From assembly GCA_026196105.1 (NCBI GenBank), contig JAPHRK010000012.1, positions 1-53,958 on the forward strand: a DNA stretch of 53,958 bases. The letters run 5' to 3'. Shown piece by piece: positions 25,537 to 33,744 of the stretch; positions within the stretch are counted from its first letter, which is position 1, and every line of letters starts with the position of its first letter. The notes beneath the pieces are model-generated. The model was not told the DNA's origin and did not search any database. It was given only the letters and a program-made list of their open reading frames with translations. The stretch comes from Rhodospirillales bacterium (GTDB lineage Bacteria > Pseudomonadota > Alphaproteobacteria > Rhodospirillales > JAPHRK01). A program made the position numbers and the translations under genes.

Positions 25537-26861
25537 TTGCGACCTCCCTCCCCAAGAAGGCAGGTGTTAGGGACAACTATTCTCGCTTGGCTCAGTACAT
25601 CCTTGCCGCTGAAGAGAAAGGTGAAAAGCTTGATAAATTCTGGATAAGCAATTGTGATTCTGGTGTGGGACCAGAAGATTTGGACTTGGCACTGGTTGAA
25701 ATCGAAGCTGTTCGCAAATTGAAACCGGATATCGACAACAAAACCTATCATATGGCGGTGTCCTTTCGCCCTGGGGAACACGAAAACCTTACAGAAAAGG
25801 ATTTGCACGATATTGAGCAAGCCTTTGCCAAAGCACTAGGCTTTGAAGATCACCAGCGTATTGCCGGCACTCACATCAATACCAACAATTTTCATATGCA
25901 TATCGCTTTCAACAAGGTTCATCCCAAAACCCTCAAAGTCCTCACCCCTCATTACGATTATAAAATTCTTGAAAAAACGGCACGAGAGCTAGAGAAGAAA
26001 TATGGCTTATCCGTAGATCGTGGCATGTCTGATCGTGATCCTCATGAGCCTAGCCTGAGCAACAAAGCAAAAGATTTTGAAGCCCAAACCTGGCAGCAAT
26101 CTTTCCAAAGTTATTTAATGGAGCATCGTGATGAAATCACGGATGGTCTGAACAAGGCCGTGAATTGGCAGGAAGTTCACAAGTCCCTAGCTGAGCTCGA
26201 CGCAGGAATCAAAAAGCGTGGGAATGGCCTTGTCTTTCATCACCTGAAGGACAAGCAAACCATGAAAGCCAGCTCTTTAGATCGTTCCTGCTCCCTTAAA
26301 GCCATGGAAAAGCGTCTTGGGGCATTTGAACCACCAAAAATGAGCCCAGAGAAGACCACCAAAGCTCCTAAACATAAATATGAGGCTAAACCTCTCTTGA
26401 AGAAAAACCCCTACTCTTCTCAGCTTTGGAACCGTTTTCTGGCAACGAAGCAAGCATTTCCAAAAACCTCATTGTTCAGCCGCGCGAAAGCCAACTGGAA
26501 ACTGTTTCTCATCTCCGAAGCCCACGCCGATCCGCTGGCCATGGTACTGTTAATAGCTCACCAGGAACTACTTCATAAGATATTTGGACCAAATAGTCGG
26601 ACCGTGGCTTCCGTGCCAAACTCAATTGCACCGGCATTAACTGCTTTACTGCTAAAAATGGATGCAAAAAAAGCGATCAATACAACAGCAAACCAAATCA
26701 AGTCTATCCCAAAAGAAGACAACAGTTTAATCGGATTTACCATACTTGATAAGGCAGGGAAGGTTATTACCACAATCGGCGGAAACGATTTGAGATTAAA
26801 GATGGGCAAGAAAGCGCAAACCCTAACCAGTGACAGTAATCCGAAAAATCGTGGCCTCTAA
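25533..26861 (+). CDS. traI: MOBP-type relaxase
   Basis: DNA-nicking enzyme that starts transfer. The 442-aa product begins at GTG 25533, overlapping traJ. Motif I, with the probable nucleophile Tyr, is RDNYSRLAQYIL near residue 15. Motif III, the metal-binding histidine set, is HINTNNFHMHIAFNKVHP near residue 115. These mark the TraI/VirD2 (MOBP) family. After residue 300 the sequence is basic and low in motifs. It is much shorter than RK2 TraI, since primase and other functions lie in other genes. It is the last gene of the transfer block. Confidence 0.9.
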   Translation: MIATSLPKKAGVRDNYSRLAQYILAAEEKGEKLDKFWISNCDSGVGPEDLDLALVEIEAVRKLKPDIDNKTYHMAVSFRPGEHENLTEKDLHDIEQAFAKALGFEDHQRIAGTHINTNNFHMHIAFNKVHPKTLKVLTPHYDYKILEKTARELEKKYGLSVDRGMSDRDPHEPSLSNKAKDFEAQTWQQSFQSYLMEHRDEITDGLNKAVNWQEVHKSLAELDAGIKKRGNGLVFHHLKDKQTMKASSLDRSCSLKAMEKRLGAFEPPKMSPEKTTKAPKHKYEAKPLLKKNPYSSQLWNRFLATKQAFPKTSLFSRAKANWKLFLISEAHADPLAMVLLIAHQELLHKIFGPNSRTVASVPNSIAPALTALLLKMDAKKAINTTANQIKSIPKEDNSLIGFTILDKAGKVITTIGGNDLRLKMGKKAQTLTSDSNPKNRGL

Positions 26862-27179
26862 TTTGAGTAACTTTTAAACTTATCCAGATTGGAGAAAAAT
26901 ATTCCGCAGAGATAGACCGTAGACAATCGCTCCAATCTCGTAAAAGCTGACATGTCATCATATACAATAGTAGTTATACACGACTGATTCAGCCAAATAT
27001 TATCATTAAACTTGAAGCCCAAAAAATTTACCATATCTAAGGCCTAGGCTCCCGTGATGGCAGATAGGCAAAAAAAATACTTCTAGAGAGGATTGTCTAT
27101 CAAGCGTCCTGCTTGCCATCCACCCCACTGCCAATTACTATTATAATGATGGCTTTAACCGTTTTCCCTAACTGCACGA
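26862..27179. other. Intergenic region at the ICE-core/cargo junction
   Basis: No gene seen. It contains a dyad GCCTA / TAGGC (27042-27046, 27065-27069) followed by eight A, and a lone GTCCTGC at 27106 that resembles a nic core without a neighbouring inverted repeat. Transcription from both sides converges here. No tRNA or att-like sequence was found. Confidence 0.4.
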
Positions 27180-27599
27180 TTATCGCAATATACTCAAGGT
27201 ATTCCCAATCATCTCTTTCGTCATCTTAATTACATTAACGTTGGCTTCATAAGAGCGTTGAGCCTCTTTCATATCCATTGCTTCAATTAGCCCATTTACG
27301 TTAGGGGTTTGGACGTACCCATCTTCATTTGCTGCAGGATGACTTGGGTCAAATTTTTTGCCGAAATCTGATTTGTCAGGGCGCACCCGGTCTACAGAGA
27401 CTGTCGTAGCACCAAGCTCACGATTAAGCCGATTCTTAAAAACCGTAACCTTGCGTTGATAAGGCTCTTCCCCCAGCTTGGTCGGCAAAGAGTTAACGTT
27501 AGCCAAATTCTCTGAAATTACTCTCAACCGAGTACCTTGGGCTTTCATACCAGAAGCAGAAATACTCATACTTTTAAAGAGGTCGTCCTGTCCCATCAT
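27180..27599 (-). CDS. flgC: FlgC flagellar rod protein, isolated copy
   Basis: Proximal rod protein of the flagellar basal body. 139 residues, normal length: N-terminal LFKSMSISASGMKAQGTRLR and ENLANVNS, C-terminal DMKEAQRSYEANVNVIKMTK and MIGNTLSILR, the conserved coiled ends of rod proteins. GGAGCG lies before the start. No flgB, fliE or other flagellar gene is nearby, which is unusual, because flgC is normally in a flgBC-fliE cluster. It may be cargo or a chromosomal gene displaced by rearrangement. Confidence 0.9.
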   Translation of the reverse strand: MMGQDDLFKSMSISASGMKAQGTRLRVISENLANVNSLPTKLGEEPYQRKVTVFKNRLNRELGATTVSVDRVRPDKSDFGKKFDPSHPAANEDGYVQTPNVNGLIEAMDMKEAQRSYEANVNVIKMTKEMIGNTLSILR

Positions 27600-27662
27600 G
27601 ATCGCTCCTTATAAAGGAAATGTCGAGCTTGGTACCCACCATGAAAGCGGCTACCCTTAACC

Positions 27663-28094
27663 TTACATGTTATGCTCTTTAAAATAGATACCGTTGGCAC
27701 GCTGGACCTCACGTATATACTGCACGATTTCCTTCATCTGTTTTTCCTTTACCTGAGGCTGGGGGGGCATATCTCCAAAGCTCCAATGATGTCGGTTTAC
27801 ACCGCGCTTTGCAGCCAAATAGAACGACGCATCAGCATGGTGACCAGGATTATAAATATTATGAATAAGTGGTGGTCCCTGATCGCTACCCGAACCATTA
27901 TTCCCATGGCATTGGGCGCAATTAGCGTCAAAGTTTTGTTTTCCCACTTCAGCTATTTCCGAAAGCTTCGGTATCTTTACATCTACAACCTTGGCACCAG
28001 CTTCAGAGCCAAAGAATTTGGAAGCAAAAATGCCTAACCCACCAATCAGAAACAATCCGATTATGATCGAAGGTAATTTTTCTTTAATATTCAT
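27663..28094 (-). CDS. Membrane-anchored c-type cytochrome
   Basis: 143 residues: one N-terminal membrane helix (IIIGLFLIGGLGIFASKFF) and a periplasmic single-haem domain with CAQCH (NFDANCAQCHGNNGSG). The probable axial Met is in FGDMPPQP. Last gene of a six-gene leftward operon, overlapping the preceding thioredoxin-fold gene by 4 bp (ATGA). Likely electron carrier of the operon's redox chain; partner unknown. Confidence 0.85.
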   Translation of the reverse strand: MNIKEKLPSIIIGLFLIGGLGIFASKFFGSEAGAKVVDVKIPKLSEIAEVGKQNFDANCAQCHGNNGSGSDQGPPLIHNIYNPGHHADASFYLAAKRGVNRHHWSFGDMPPQPQVKEKQMKEIVQYIREVQRANGIYFKEHNM

Positions 28095-28906
28095 TTTGGC
28101 ATACCTTTTTCTTTGAAATCTCTTGCGTCTGAAATTACCATTTTCAGAGTGTCATAGCTCACTGCTCCGCGAATGACCGTCCCCCCAACGATAAAGGCCG
28201 GAGTTCCGGTAATATTAAGTTTCTGGGCAAGTTTAATATTTCGATCAATTACTTGGTCGATTGCTTCCAGGTTATCTTTCATCTCTTTTTTTAAGGCCTT
28301 CACATTGATCCCGACATCTTTTGCGATACCGAAAACCTGTCCTTCAGAATAACTCCCCTTAGCCTCCATTAAAGCATTGCTGAACGGGACATATTTGCCT
28401 TGTGGGCGGGCGGCCAGGGCTGCCCGGGCGGCGAAGGTAGAAGCTGGACCCAATATGGGGAATTCCTTAAAGACATACTTGAGACCCCCGTCTTCCTTGA
28501 TCAATTTTTGAACCGTTTTATGAACCCGTTTGCAGTATGCGCAGCGATAATCAAAAAACTCGACGAGCGTTATATCTCCTGAGGGGTTTCCCGCAACCGG
28601 GTCGTCGGGATGAGCAAAAACATCTTTGCCATCTTCCGCCAGTGTTTTTTGAACGGCTTGATGTTCAGCCTCTCTTTTCTTGGCTTCAAAAACCTGAAGT
28701 GCCTCAACAACAATTTCTGGGTTCTTGAGTAATATCTCGCGAACCATTTCGGTCATCTGTTTAGACGGTTTTAGGTTCTCATCCGCCCGAGCCTGACTGA
28801 AATAAAAAGCAAAAATAGTGAGAGCGACTAGTGTCCCTAAGATTATCTTTTGAAGAACCACATGGCTATTTTCCGCAGCTGTTTTAATTGAATGTTGCAA
28901 GGTCAT
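28091..28906 (-). CDS. ScsC-like DsbA-family protein
   Basis: Periplasmic thiol-disulfide protein of 271 residues with an N-terminal membrane/signal helix (IILGTLVALTIFAFYF). A long helical region (MVREILLKNPEIVVEALQVF) follows, of the kind that makes ScsC proteins oligomerise, then a DsbA fold with active site FDYRCAYCKR (CAYC) and the cis-Pro loop ITGTPAF. ScsC proteins work with a CcdA/DsbD-type partner in copper tolerance; a CcdA-like gene is in this operon. Coupled by 4-bp overlaps on both sides. Isomerase versus oxidase activity cannot be judged. Confidence 0.82.
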   Translation of the reverse strand: MTLQHSIKTAAENSHVVLQKIILGTLVALTIFAFYFSQARADENLKPSKQMTEMVREILLKNPEIVVEALQVFEAKKREAEHQAVQKTLAEDGKDVFAHPDDPVAGNPSGDITLVEFFDYRCAYCKRVHKTVQKLIKEDGGLKYVFKEFPILGPASTFAARAALAARPQGKYVPFSNALMEAKGSYSEGQVFGIAKDVGINVKALKKEMKDNLEAIDQVIDRNIKLAQKLNITGTPAFIVGGTVIRGAVSYDTLKMVISDARDFKEKGMPK

Positions 28907-29868
28907 TGTTCCCCCAATGCCATTTGATGCCCTTCTCCAACAATGCTAATTTCGTTCTCCAACTTTAGGGTTTGCTGATCGACCACCCAGATTTTTGGTC
29001 GTTTGCGACTGGAAATATAAATCTTCCCCGTGCCCTTTATCACTTCTAGATGGTAGGGTGCAGGAGACAGGCTCAGTTTGCGCTGCTTGCCAGTCGCCAA
29101 TTCGGTAGCAACGAGAAGATCACCTTTTTTACTGGTAGCGAAAATTTGTTTTCCGTCTTCAGATATATCCAATCCATGCGCGGACTTACCTACTTCATAA
29201 GTTTTGGCAACATTTCCACTATCAATGGAAATTTCTGAGATGGTCCCAGCTCGAGCGTTAATGGCGAATAGTGTTTTTTCATCGCCTGAAATAGCAAGAT
29301 GCTCTGCCCCCGGCCCGCTTTCGATTTGGCGAACCACTTTCCAATCAGCGAGGTCAATCTCACTAATGGTCCCGTTGCCCGTATTGCTCACAAAGGCTGT
29401 CTGACCATCCTCAGAGATAATGGTGTAGTTTGGGCCAGGCCCGGTTTTCAGGGTTTTAACTTTTCCTGTATCAAGATTTGCTGTGCTTATTGTGCCTTTA
29501 GTTGGATGGGTTGAAATAACCTGATTTCCATCTGGTGTAATCGTTTGATGATGAATCATCCCATCGACCTTAATGGTAGACATAACATGGCCATGAACTG
29601 GGTGAACCACGTAGATAGCCGACTCAGTTCTTCCCTCCACCATCTTTTCCTTCAGGCTGCCGGAGATCACGTACTCACCATCTGGTGTTGTCGCTAAAGC
29701 ATGAGGGTTTTCAACCCCATCGATTTCCTGGATAACTTTGTTGGTTTCAGGGTCAATTGCGAGGATTTTGTTGGCAGACCCCGCAGCAACGTAAATAACA
29801 GGTTTGGCAATAGCCGTCCCGGATATAAGCGTCGCGGCAATTGCCAAGGGAATAAGTGCAGAGCGCAT
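28903..29868 (-). CDS. Periplasmic YVTN/YncE-like beta-propeller
   Basis: 321 residues with a signal peptide (IPLAIAATLISGTAIA) and repeated blades of the YVTN type: VIYVAAGSANKILAIDPETN, FVSNTGNGTISEID, LFAINARAGTISEISID, IFATSKKGDLLVA. About seven blades can be counted. GGAGACAA precedes the ATG. Such propellers are often metal- or quinone-linked partners of c-type cytochromes; the ligand here is unknown. Located between two cytochrome/thiol genes in a tight operon. Confidence 0.85.
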   Translation of the reverse strand: MRSALIPLAIAATLISGTAIAKPVIYVAAGSANKILAIDPETNKVIQEIDGVENPHALATTPDGEYVISGSLKEKMVEGRTESAIYVVHPVHGHVMSTIKVDGMIHHQTITPDGNQVISTHPTKGTISTANLDTGKVKTLKTGPGPNYTIISEDGQTAFVSNTGNGTISEIDLADWKVVRQIESGPGAEHLAISGDEKTLFAINARAGTISEISIDSGNVAKTYEVGKSAHGLDISEDGKQIFATSKKGDLLVATELATGKQRKLSLSPAPYHLEVIKGTGKIYISSRKRPKIWVVDQQTLKLENEISIVGEGHQMALGEQ

Positions 29869-29888
29869 AATTGGTTGTCTCCTTCAAT

Positions 29889-30257
29889 TTAATTCACAAA
29901 GGTTTTCTTCATGAAATTGAGAACCTGGTAGAGGTCTTTTTCAGTTAGGGTATCATCCCCTCCAAAAGGGGGCATTGGGGTCGGTAGCTCGGGCCGTTCA
30001 ACCCCTTTAGCAACAGTCCTTACGAGTTCATCTACTGGTTTGGTTAGAGGCCCATTTTTAATCGAAAGATCAGGAATTCCCGGCATGGCACCTTCGCCCT
30101 CTTCACCATGGCAAAGAGAACAGGATCTAAAATAAATATTTTCACCAACTCCTTCTTCCGCCCAAACGCTGGAGGAAGTACCCATGGCGCTGCTTACGGT
30201 CAAAGCGAGGGCCATGGCGGCAGAAGCTGAGTTTGGTAAAAGAGAAACTAATCTCAT
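29889..30257 (-). CDS. Periplasmic c-type cytochrome
   Basis: 122 residues: a signal peptide (SAAMALALTVSSAMGTSSSVWA) and a single-haem domain with CSLCHGEEGEG; the probable axial Met is in TPMPPFGGD. The C-terminal helix (LTEKDLYQVLNFMKK) fits class I cytochromes. Start overlaps the ccdA stop by 4 bp. Probably soluble, in contrast to the anchored cytochrome at the operon's end. Confidence 0.87.
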   Translation of the reverse strand: MRLVSLLPNSASAAMALALTVSSAMGTSSSVWAEEGVGENIYFRSCSLCHGEEGEGAMPGIPDLSIKNGPLTKPVDELVRTVAKGVERPELPTPMPPFGGDDTLTEKDLYQVLNFMKKTFVN

Positions 30258-30997
30258 AGGATCATCTCTTGGAAGAAGGGCATCATTTCAAGCATCCAGG
30301 TGCTGGCTGTGGTCAGATAGCCTGTTGCCATAGCAATACCCACCAACACCAACACTCCTCCCGAACCACGGTGCAGAGCTCTTCCCCATCCTCCGAAACC
30401 ACGCATGCGATCCATAAAAGATTTGGTAAACAGGGCCACTAAGAGGAATGGCACAGCCAGTCCGAGTGAATAGATTGCGAGGAGAATCACGCCTTGATCA
30501 ACGGTTGCCGATGCGGCACTGACGGTAAGGATAGCTCCAAGAATTGGGCCAATACAGGGGGTCCATCCAAAGGCGAAAGCCGTACCAAGGCCAAAGGCTC
30601 CCATTGGTGTGCCGTTAGATAGATCAACATTGAAACGGGTATCCCTGTTTAACCAACCGAGTCTGAGCAGTCCCATTAGCTGAAACCCGAAAATAATAAT
30701 AACCACGCCAGCAACGATGCTCGCTTCGTACCGAAAGGCCAGCAGGTAGCTCCCCATGGCTGAAGCCCCTGCTCCCAGAGCGATAAAAACAGCTGAGAAC
30801 CCCAAGACAAAGCTGAAGCTCATCCACAGGATTTCAAATCGGGTTCTAATGGATTGAGAATTACGCACTTCTTCCAAAGACTTACCGGCCACATATGAAA
30901 CATAGCCAGGAACCATGGGAAGGACACAAGGGGAAAGGAACGACACGACACCCGCGATGAAAGCTGAAATTATTCCAATGCCTGCGATCTCAACCAT
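30254..30997 (-). CDS. ccdA: CcdA/DsbD-type transmembrane electron transporter
   Basis: 247 residues with six or more membrane helices and the two redox Cys in family positions: FLSPCVLPMVPGYVSYVAG near residue 24 and FGWTPCIGPILGAIL near 145. CcdA passes electrons from cytoplasmic thioredoxin to periplasmic thiol proteins used in cytochrome c maturation or metal stress. In this operon the natural client is the ScsC-like protein; the CcmG in the next operon is another. Gene order and overlap support co-translation. Confidence 0.92.
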   Translation of the reverse strand: MVEIAGIGIISAFIAGVVSFLSPCVLPMVPGYVSYVAGKSLEEVRNSQSIRTRFEILWMSFSFVLGFSAVFIALGAGASAMGSYLLAFRYEASIVAGVVIIIFGFQLMGLLRLGWLNRDTRFNVDLSNGTPMGAFGLGTAFAFGWTPCIGPILGAILTVSAASATVDQGVILLAIYSLGLAVPFLLVALFTKSFMDRMRGFGGWGRALHRGSGGVLVLVGIAMATGYLTTASTWMLEMMPFFQEMIL

Positions 30998-31012
30998 CTA
31001 TCCAAATACTCC

Positions 31013-32239
31013 TTAACGCATACAGCTCATATGGCGGGGACCTTGACAGGCGAGACTGCGAAAACTCCAAAGGCTCTTCATATAAGCCACCACATCCTGA
31101 GCGTCATTTTTGGAAAGACCATTGTCCTTCCAAGGCAACATACGTTCGTTTCGTGGAGATCCATTCAGGATGGTATCAATTAGTTGTGTGTCGGGGTGGT
31201 GCCACCCATGGGCGTCGTCATTCAGGGCTGGGGCCAGAAACAACCCATCTTCATCAACTGCTCCAGGGTCTTCAGGTTTTTCTCCCACGCCCTTAACGCC
31301 ATGACAGGCCTGACAATTATCCTCGTAGATTTTTTCGCCACGCCCAATACGTTCAGCCGTTGCATTTAGGTGTCCTTCATAGCTTTTCCAGGTTTTCCCT
31401 TGGTCTTGGCTAATGAAACCCGCACCAGTGTCGGCCGCAGCCAACCATAATTTGGGTTCTGTAGGACTAATGGCAAATTCCATCAAGGCCCGACCACCGA
31501 ATTCACTCGAAATTGTTTCCCATTTTGAGCTTCCCCTTTCGGACACGACCAACCCTACTTGATAGACAAACGCATAACGCTTTCCTTTCGAAGTCACCAA
31601 AATCATTGTCACGGGTTTATCTTCTGCATATTCAGAAACCCACTTCTTTCCGCTATCGTGACTTACAAAAAGACCTTTTTGAGTCGCAGCATAAATGGTT
31701 GAAGGGTTATCTACTGAAACAGCAAGATCAAACATTGGTGCAGGAAAATTTCCGATTGTCGTCCAGGTTTCGCCACCATCTTTGCTTTTTTGAAGCATTT
31801 CAGGTTCCGCACCGTAAACCACATCAGAGTTGCTCTGGCTAAAATCAATAGCTGTGAAGACCACCGTTTTGCCGTCCCCATCTGATATCTTGGTCCAACT
31901 TTTTCCGCCATCACTGGAGCGTAGAACACCAAGCTTTTCAGACTTCCCCTTAAACCCACTGCCGATCAACAAATTGGGTTTATTTGGATGTTGCGCTACC
32001 TCAACCAACGCCCCAGTGTTTTTTGAAATTCGCGTAGCCAAACCATCCTGAGCGACTGAAAAAACGCCTTCATAAGCGGCTATCCGAAATGTCTTAGGTT
32101 CCTCAGGCATGAATATGTAGCTGTTTATGCGTTGAAGTTGGCTTTGATAGATCGGGTTTTCTGCACTTGCTGGAGATGCTGAAATGAAATTTATCCCCGT
32201 AAATAGTAGCGCCGATATGGCGGTAAAATAGTTTTTCAT
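31013..32239 (-). CDS. BNR/Ycf48-like propeller fused to cytochrome c
   Basis: 408-residue exported protein, first gene of the operon. Signal peptide (ISALLFTGINFISASPASA), then BNR-type repeats with Asp boxes (SSDGGKSWTKISDG, SKDGGETWTTIG, SHDSGKKWVSEY, SQDQGKTWKSYE) to about residue 285. A C-terminal cytochrome c domain has ENCQACHGVKGVGE near residue 305 and a likely axial Met in ERMLPWKDNG. The last residues contain two more Cys (LACQGPRHMSCMR). The fusion places a haem beside a propeller in one chain; ligand or partner unknown. Confidence 0.85.
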   Translation of the reverse strand: MKNYFTAISALLFTGINFISASPASAENPIYQSQLQRINSYIFMPEEPKTFRIAAYEGVFSVAQDGLATRISKNTGALVEVAQHPNKPNLLIGSGFKGKSEKLGVLRSSDGGKSWTKISDGDGKTVVFTAIDFSQSNSDVVYGAEPEMLQKSKDGGETWTTIGNFPAPMFDLAVSVDNPSTIYAATQKGLFVSHDSGKKWVSEYAEDKPVTMILVTSKGKRYAFVYQVGLVVSERGSSKWETISSEFGGRALMEFAISPTEPKLWLAAADTGAGFISQDQGKTWKSYEGHLNATAERIGRGEKIYEDNCQACHGVKGVGEKPEDPGAVDEDGLFLAPALNDDAHGWHHPDTQLIDTILNGSPRNERMLPWKDNGLSKNDAQDVVAYMKSLWSFRSLACQGPRHMSCMR

Positions 32240-32340
32240 AAAATTTCCTGAATATGATTGGATGGGCCTTTCTGACCCCTTAATCAGCCCATCTTCACCG
32301 AAAGAGTTTTCTGAAATTTGTCTTGGATTTCAAAACTGAT

Positions 32341-32379
32341 GACAAAGTGTGGCAGAACTCAATGCCGACAAACTTTGTC
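32341..32379. promoter_or_regulatory. Palindromic operator candidate upstream of the cytochrome operon
   Basis: GACAAACTTTGTC (32367-32379) is a perfect 6-1-6 palindrome about 130 bp upstream of the operon's first start. A second half-like copy, GACAAAGTGTG, begins at 32341. The same palindrome, with one change, occurs upstream of the neighbouring ccm operon. Confidence 0.55.
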
Positions 32380-32409
32380 ACACTTTTATTGAACCAACCC
32401 TGACAATCG

Positions 32410-33273
32410 CTACGATTTACTTTTTACGGTAGCTTTCCGTGCCTGCCTTAAATGCTCTTTCAAGCTTGGTAACCAAGGACTTCCTTCAGGAGAATCAGCG
32501 ACTAAACCTTCCCAGAGGGCAATAGCCTTGGGGAGCTCGGAAGTAGTTTCTGCAAATGCCATTCCCAAATAGAACCTTGCCATAAAATTCTTGGTATCTT
32601 TGGCAAGAACCGTCTCAAACAAAGACCGGGCTTTTGGGGTCACATATCCTTGCTCAATGAAAACCAGAACTTCTCCATAGTCCAGAGCCAGATCAAGATT
32701 TTTACTATCCAACTCATAGGCTTTAGCATAGGCCTGAGCGCTCTCCTCGAGACGATCTAAAACACGGAAAGAGCGGCCCAACATGCCCCACCCTTTTGCG
32801 TCCTTGGGGTTTTCTTTCAAACGCGCACTTAAACGCTCAACCATGCGAACAATTTGCTGTGATTGTTCAACCCTTTCCAACTCGTCCCCTCTGGAGGCAT
32901 AGGGGGTATCAGGTAATCCTGGAGCACCTAACTGCCAATAAATTACCATTGATCCCAACGAAACGATCAAAACACTGAGAGTCGTGACGGTCCACCGAAG
33001 ACCATTACCAAATTCCGCACCCTGAACGTTTTCCCCAACTCGAGGAGTCGCCAAAAGTCGGCGTTGAATTTCAATTCTAGCAGACTCGGTCTCTTCCTCC
33101 GTAATCAACCCTCGTTGAATATCGTTTTCAACCTCAATTAATTGATGGTCATATACTTTTGCGTCGTATTCGCCACGCGGGAGATACTCTTTCGGACCCC
33201 TCAGCAAGGGAAACACCAAAACTACGGCTACAGCGAAGCTGATTAAGGCACCAGCGATCCAGAAAGTTATCAT
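32410..33273 (-). CDS. ccmI: CcmI cytochrome c maturation protein
   Basis: Chaperone that holds apocytochrome c for haem attachment. 287 residues: two membrane helices (FWIAGALISFAVAVVLVFPL; LRWTVTTLSVLIVSLGSMVI) flank a charged segment with DHQLIEVENDIQRGLITEEE, and a TPR-rich periplasmic region follows (GWGMLGRSFRVLDRLEESAQ, AYAKAYELDSKNLDLALDYG). It directly abuts ccmH. Last gene of the operon. Confidence 0.9.
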   Translation of the reverse strand: MITFWIAGALISFAVAVVLVFPLLRGPKEYLPRGEYDAKVYDHQLIEVENDIQRGLITEEETESARIEIQRRLLATPRVGENVQGAEFGNGLRWTVTTLSVLIVSLGSMVIYWQLGAPGLPDTPYASRGDELERVEQSQQIVRMVERLSARLKENPKDAKGWGMLGRSFRVLDRLEESAQAYAKAYELDSKNLDLALDYGEVLVFIEQGYVTPKARSLFETVLAKDTKNFMARFYLGMAFAETTSELPKAIALWEGLVADSPEGSPWLPSLKEHLRQARKATVKSKS

Positions 33274-33744
33274 TTAATTTAGGGCCTCTTTGTGCATGGA
33301 ATTCAGTTCTTTTTTCTCTTTCACTGTCAAGGTTTCATCTTGCTCCGCAATTTCACTTTTTCTTCGGCGAAGCATTCTGTATCCAGTAAATACGGTAATC
33401 AAAAAAATGAAAATTGGGCCAAACCACAACGCATAAGTCACCCCTTTGAAGGGAGGTTTGAGCAGAACAAAGTCGCCATAACGATCAACGACAAAATTTA
33501 TAACCTCGTCATCGCTATCTCCCACCACTAGGCGCTCCCGAACCAACACGCGCAGATCTTTCGCTAAGTCAGCGTCGGAATCATCGATCGATTGGTTTTG
33601 GCAGACCAAACATCGAAGGTTTTGGCTGATACTCCTCGCTCTAACTTCCAAAACCGGATCAGAAAGCACCTCATCCGGATTAACCGCAAACGCTGGAGTC
33701 GATGCCAGGAACAACGCGAAAATGGTAAAGATACGAACCATCAT
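33274..33744 (-). CDS. ccmH: CcmH thiol-reductase of cytochrome c maturation
   Basis: 156 residues with a signal peptide, the redox motif LRCLVCQNQSIDDSDADLA (Cys pair near residues 44 and 47), and a C-terminal membrane helix (LWFGPIFIFLITVFTGY). Reduces apocytochrome CxxCH cysteines for the CcmF haem lyase. Start overlaps the ccmF stop by one base and it is followed without gap by ccmI. Length is normal. Confidence 0.93.
   Translation of the reverse strand: MMVRIFTIFALFLASTPAFAVNPDEVLSDPVLEVRARSISQNLRCLVCQNQSIDDSDADLAKDLRVLVRERLVVGDSDDEVINFVVDRYGDFVLLKPPFKGVTYALWFGPIFIFLITVFTGYRMLRRRKSEIAEQDETLTVKEKKELNSMHKEALN

Noticed and set aside
27100-27115. GTCCTGC as the nic site
   Set aside because: One base from the IncP core, but no adjacent inverted repeat; the 6420-6466 site fits the known layout better.
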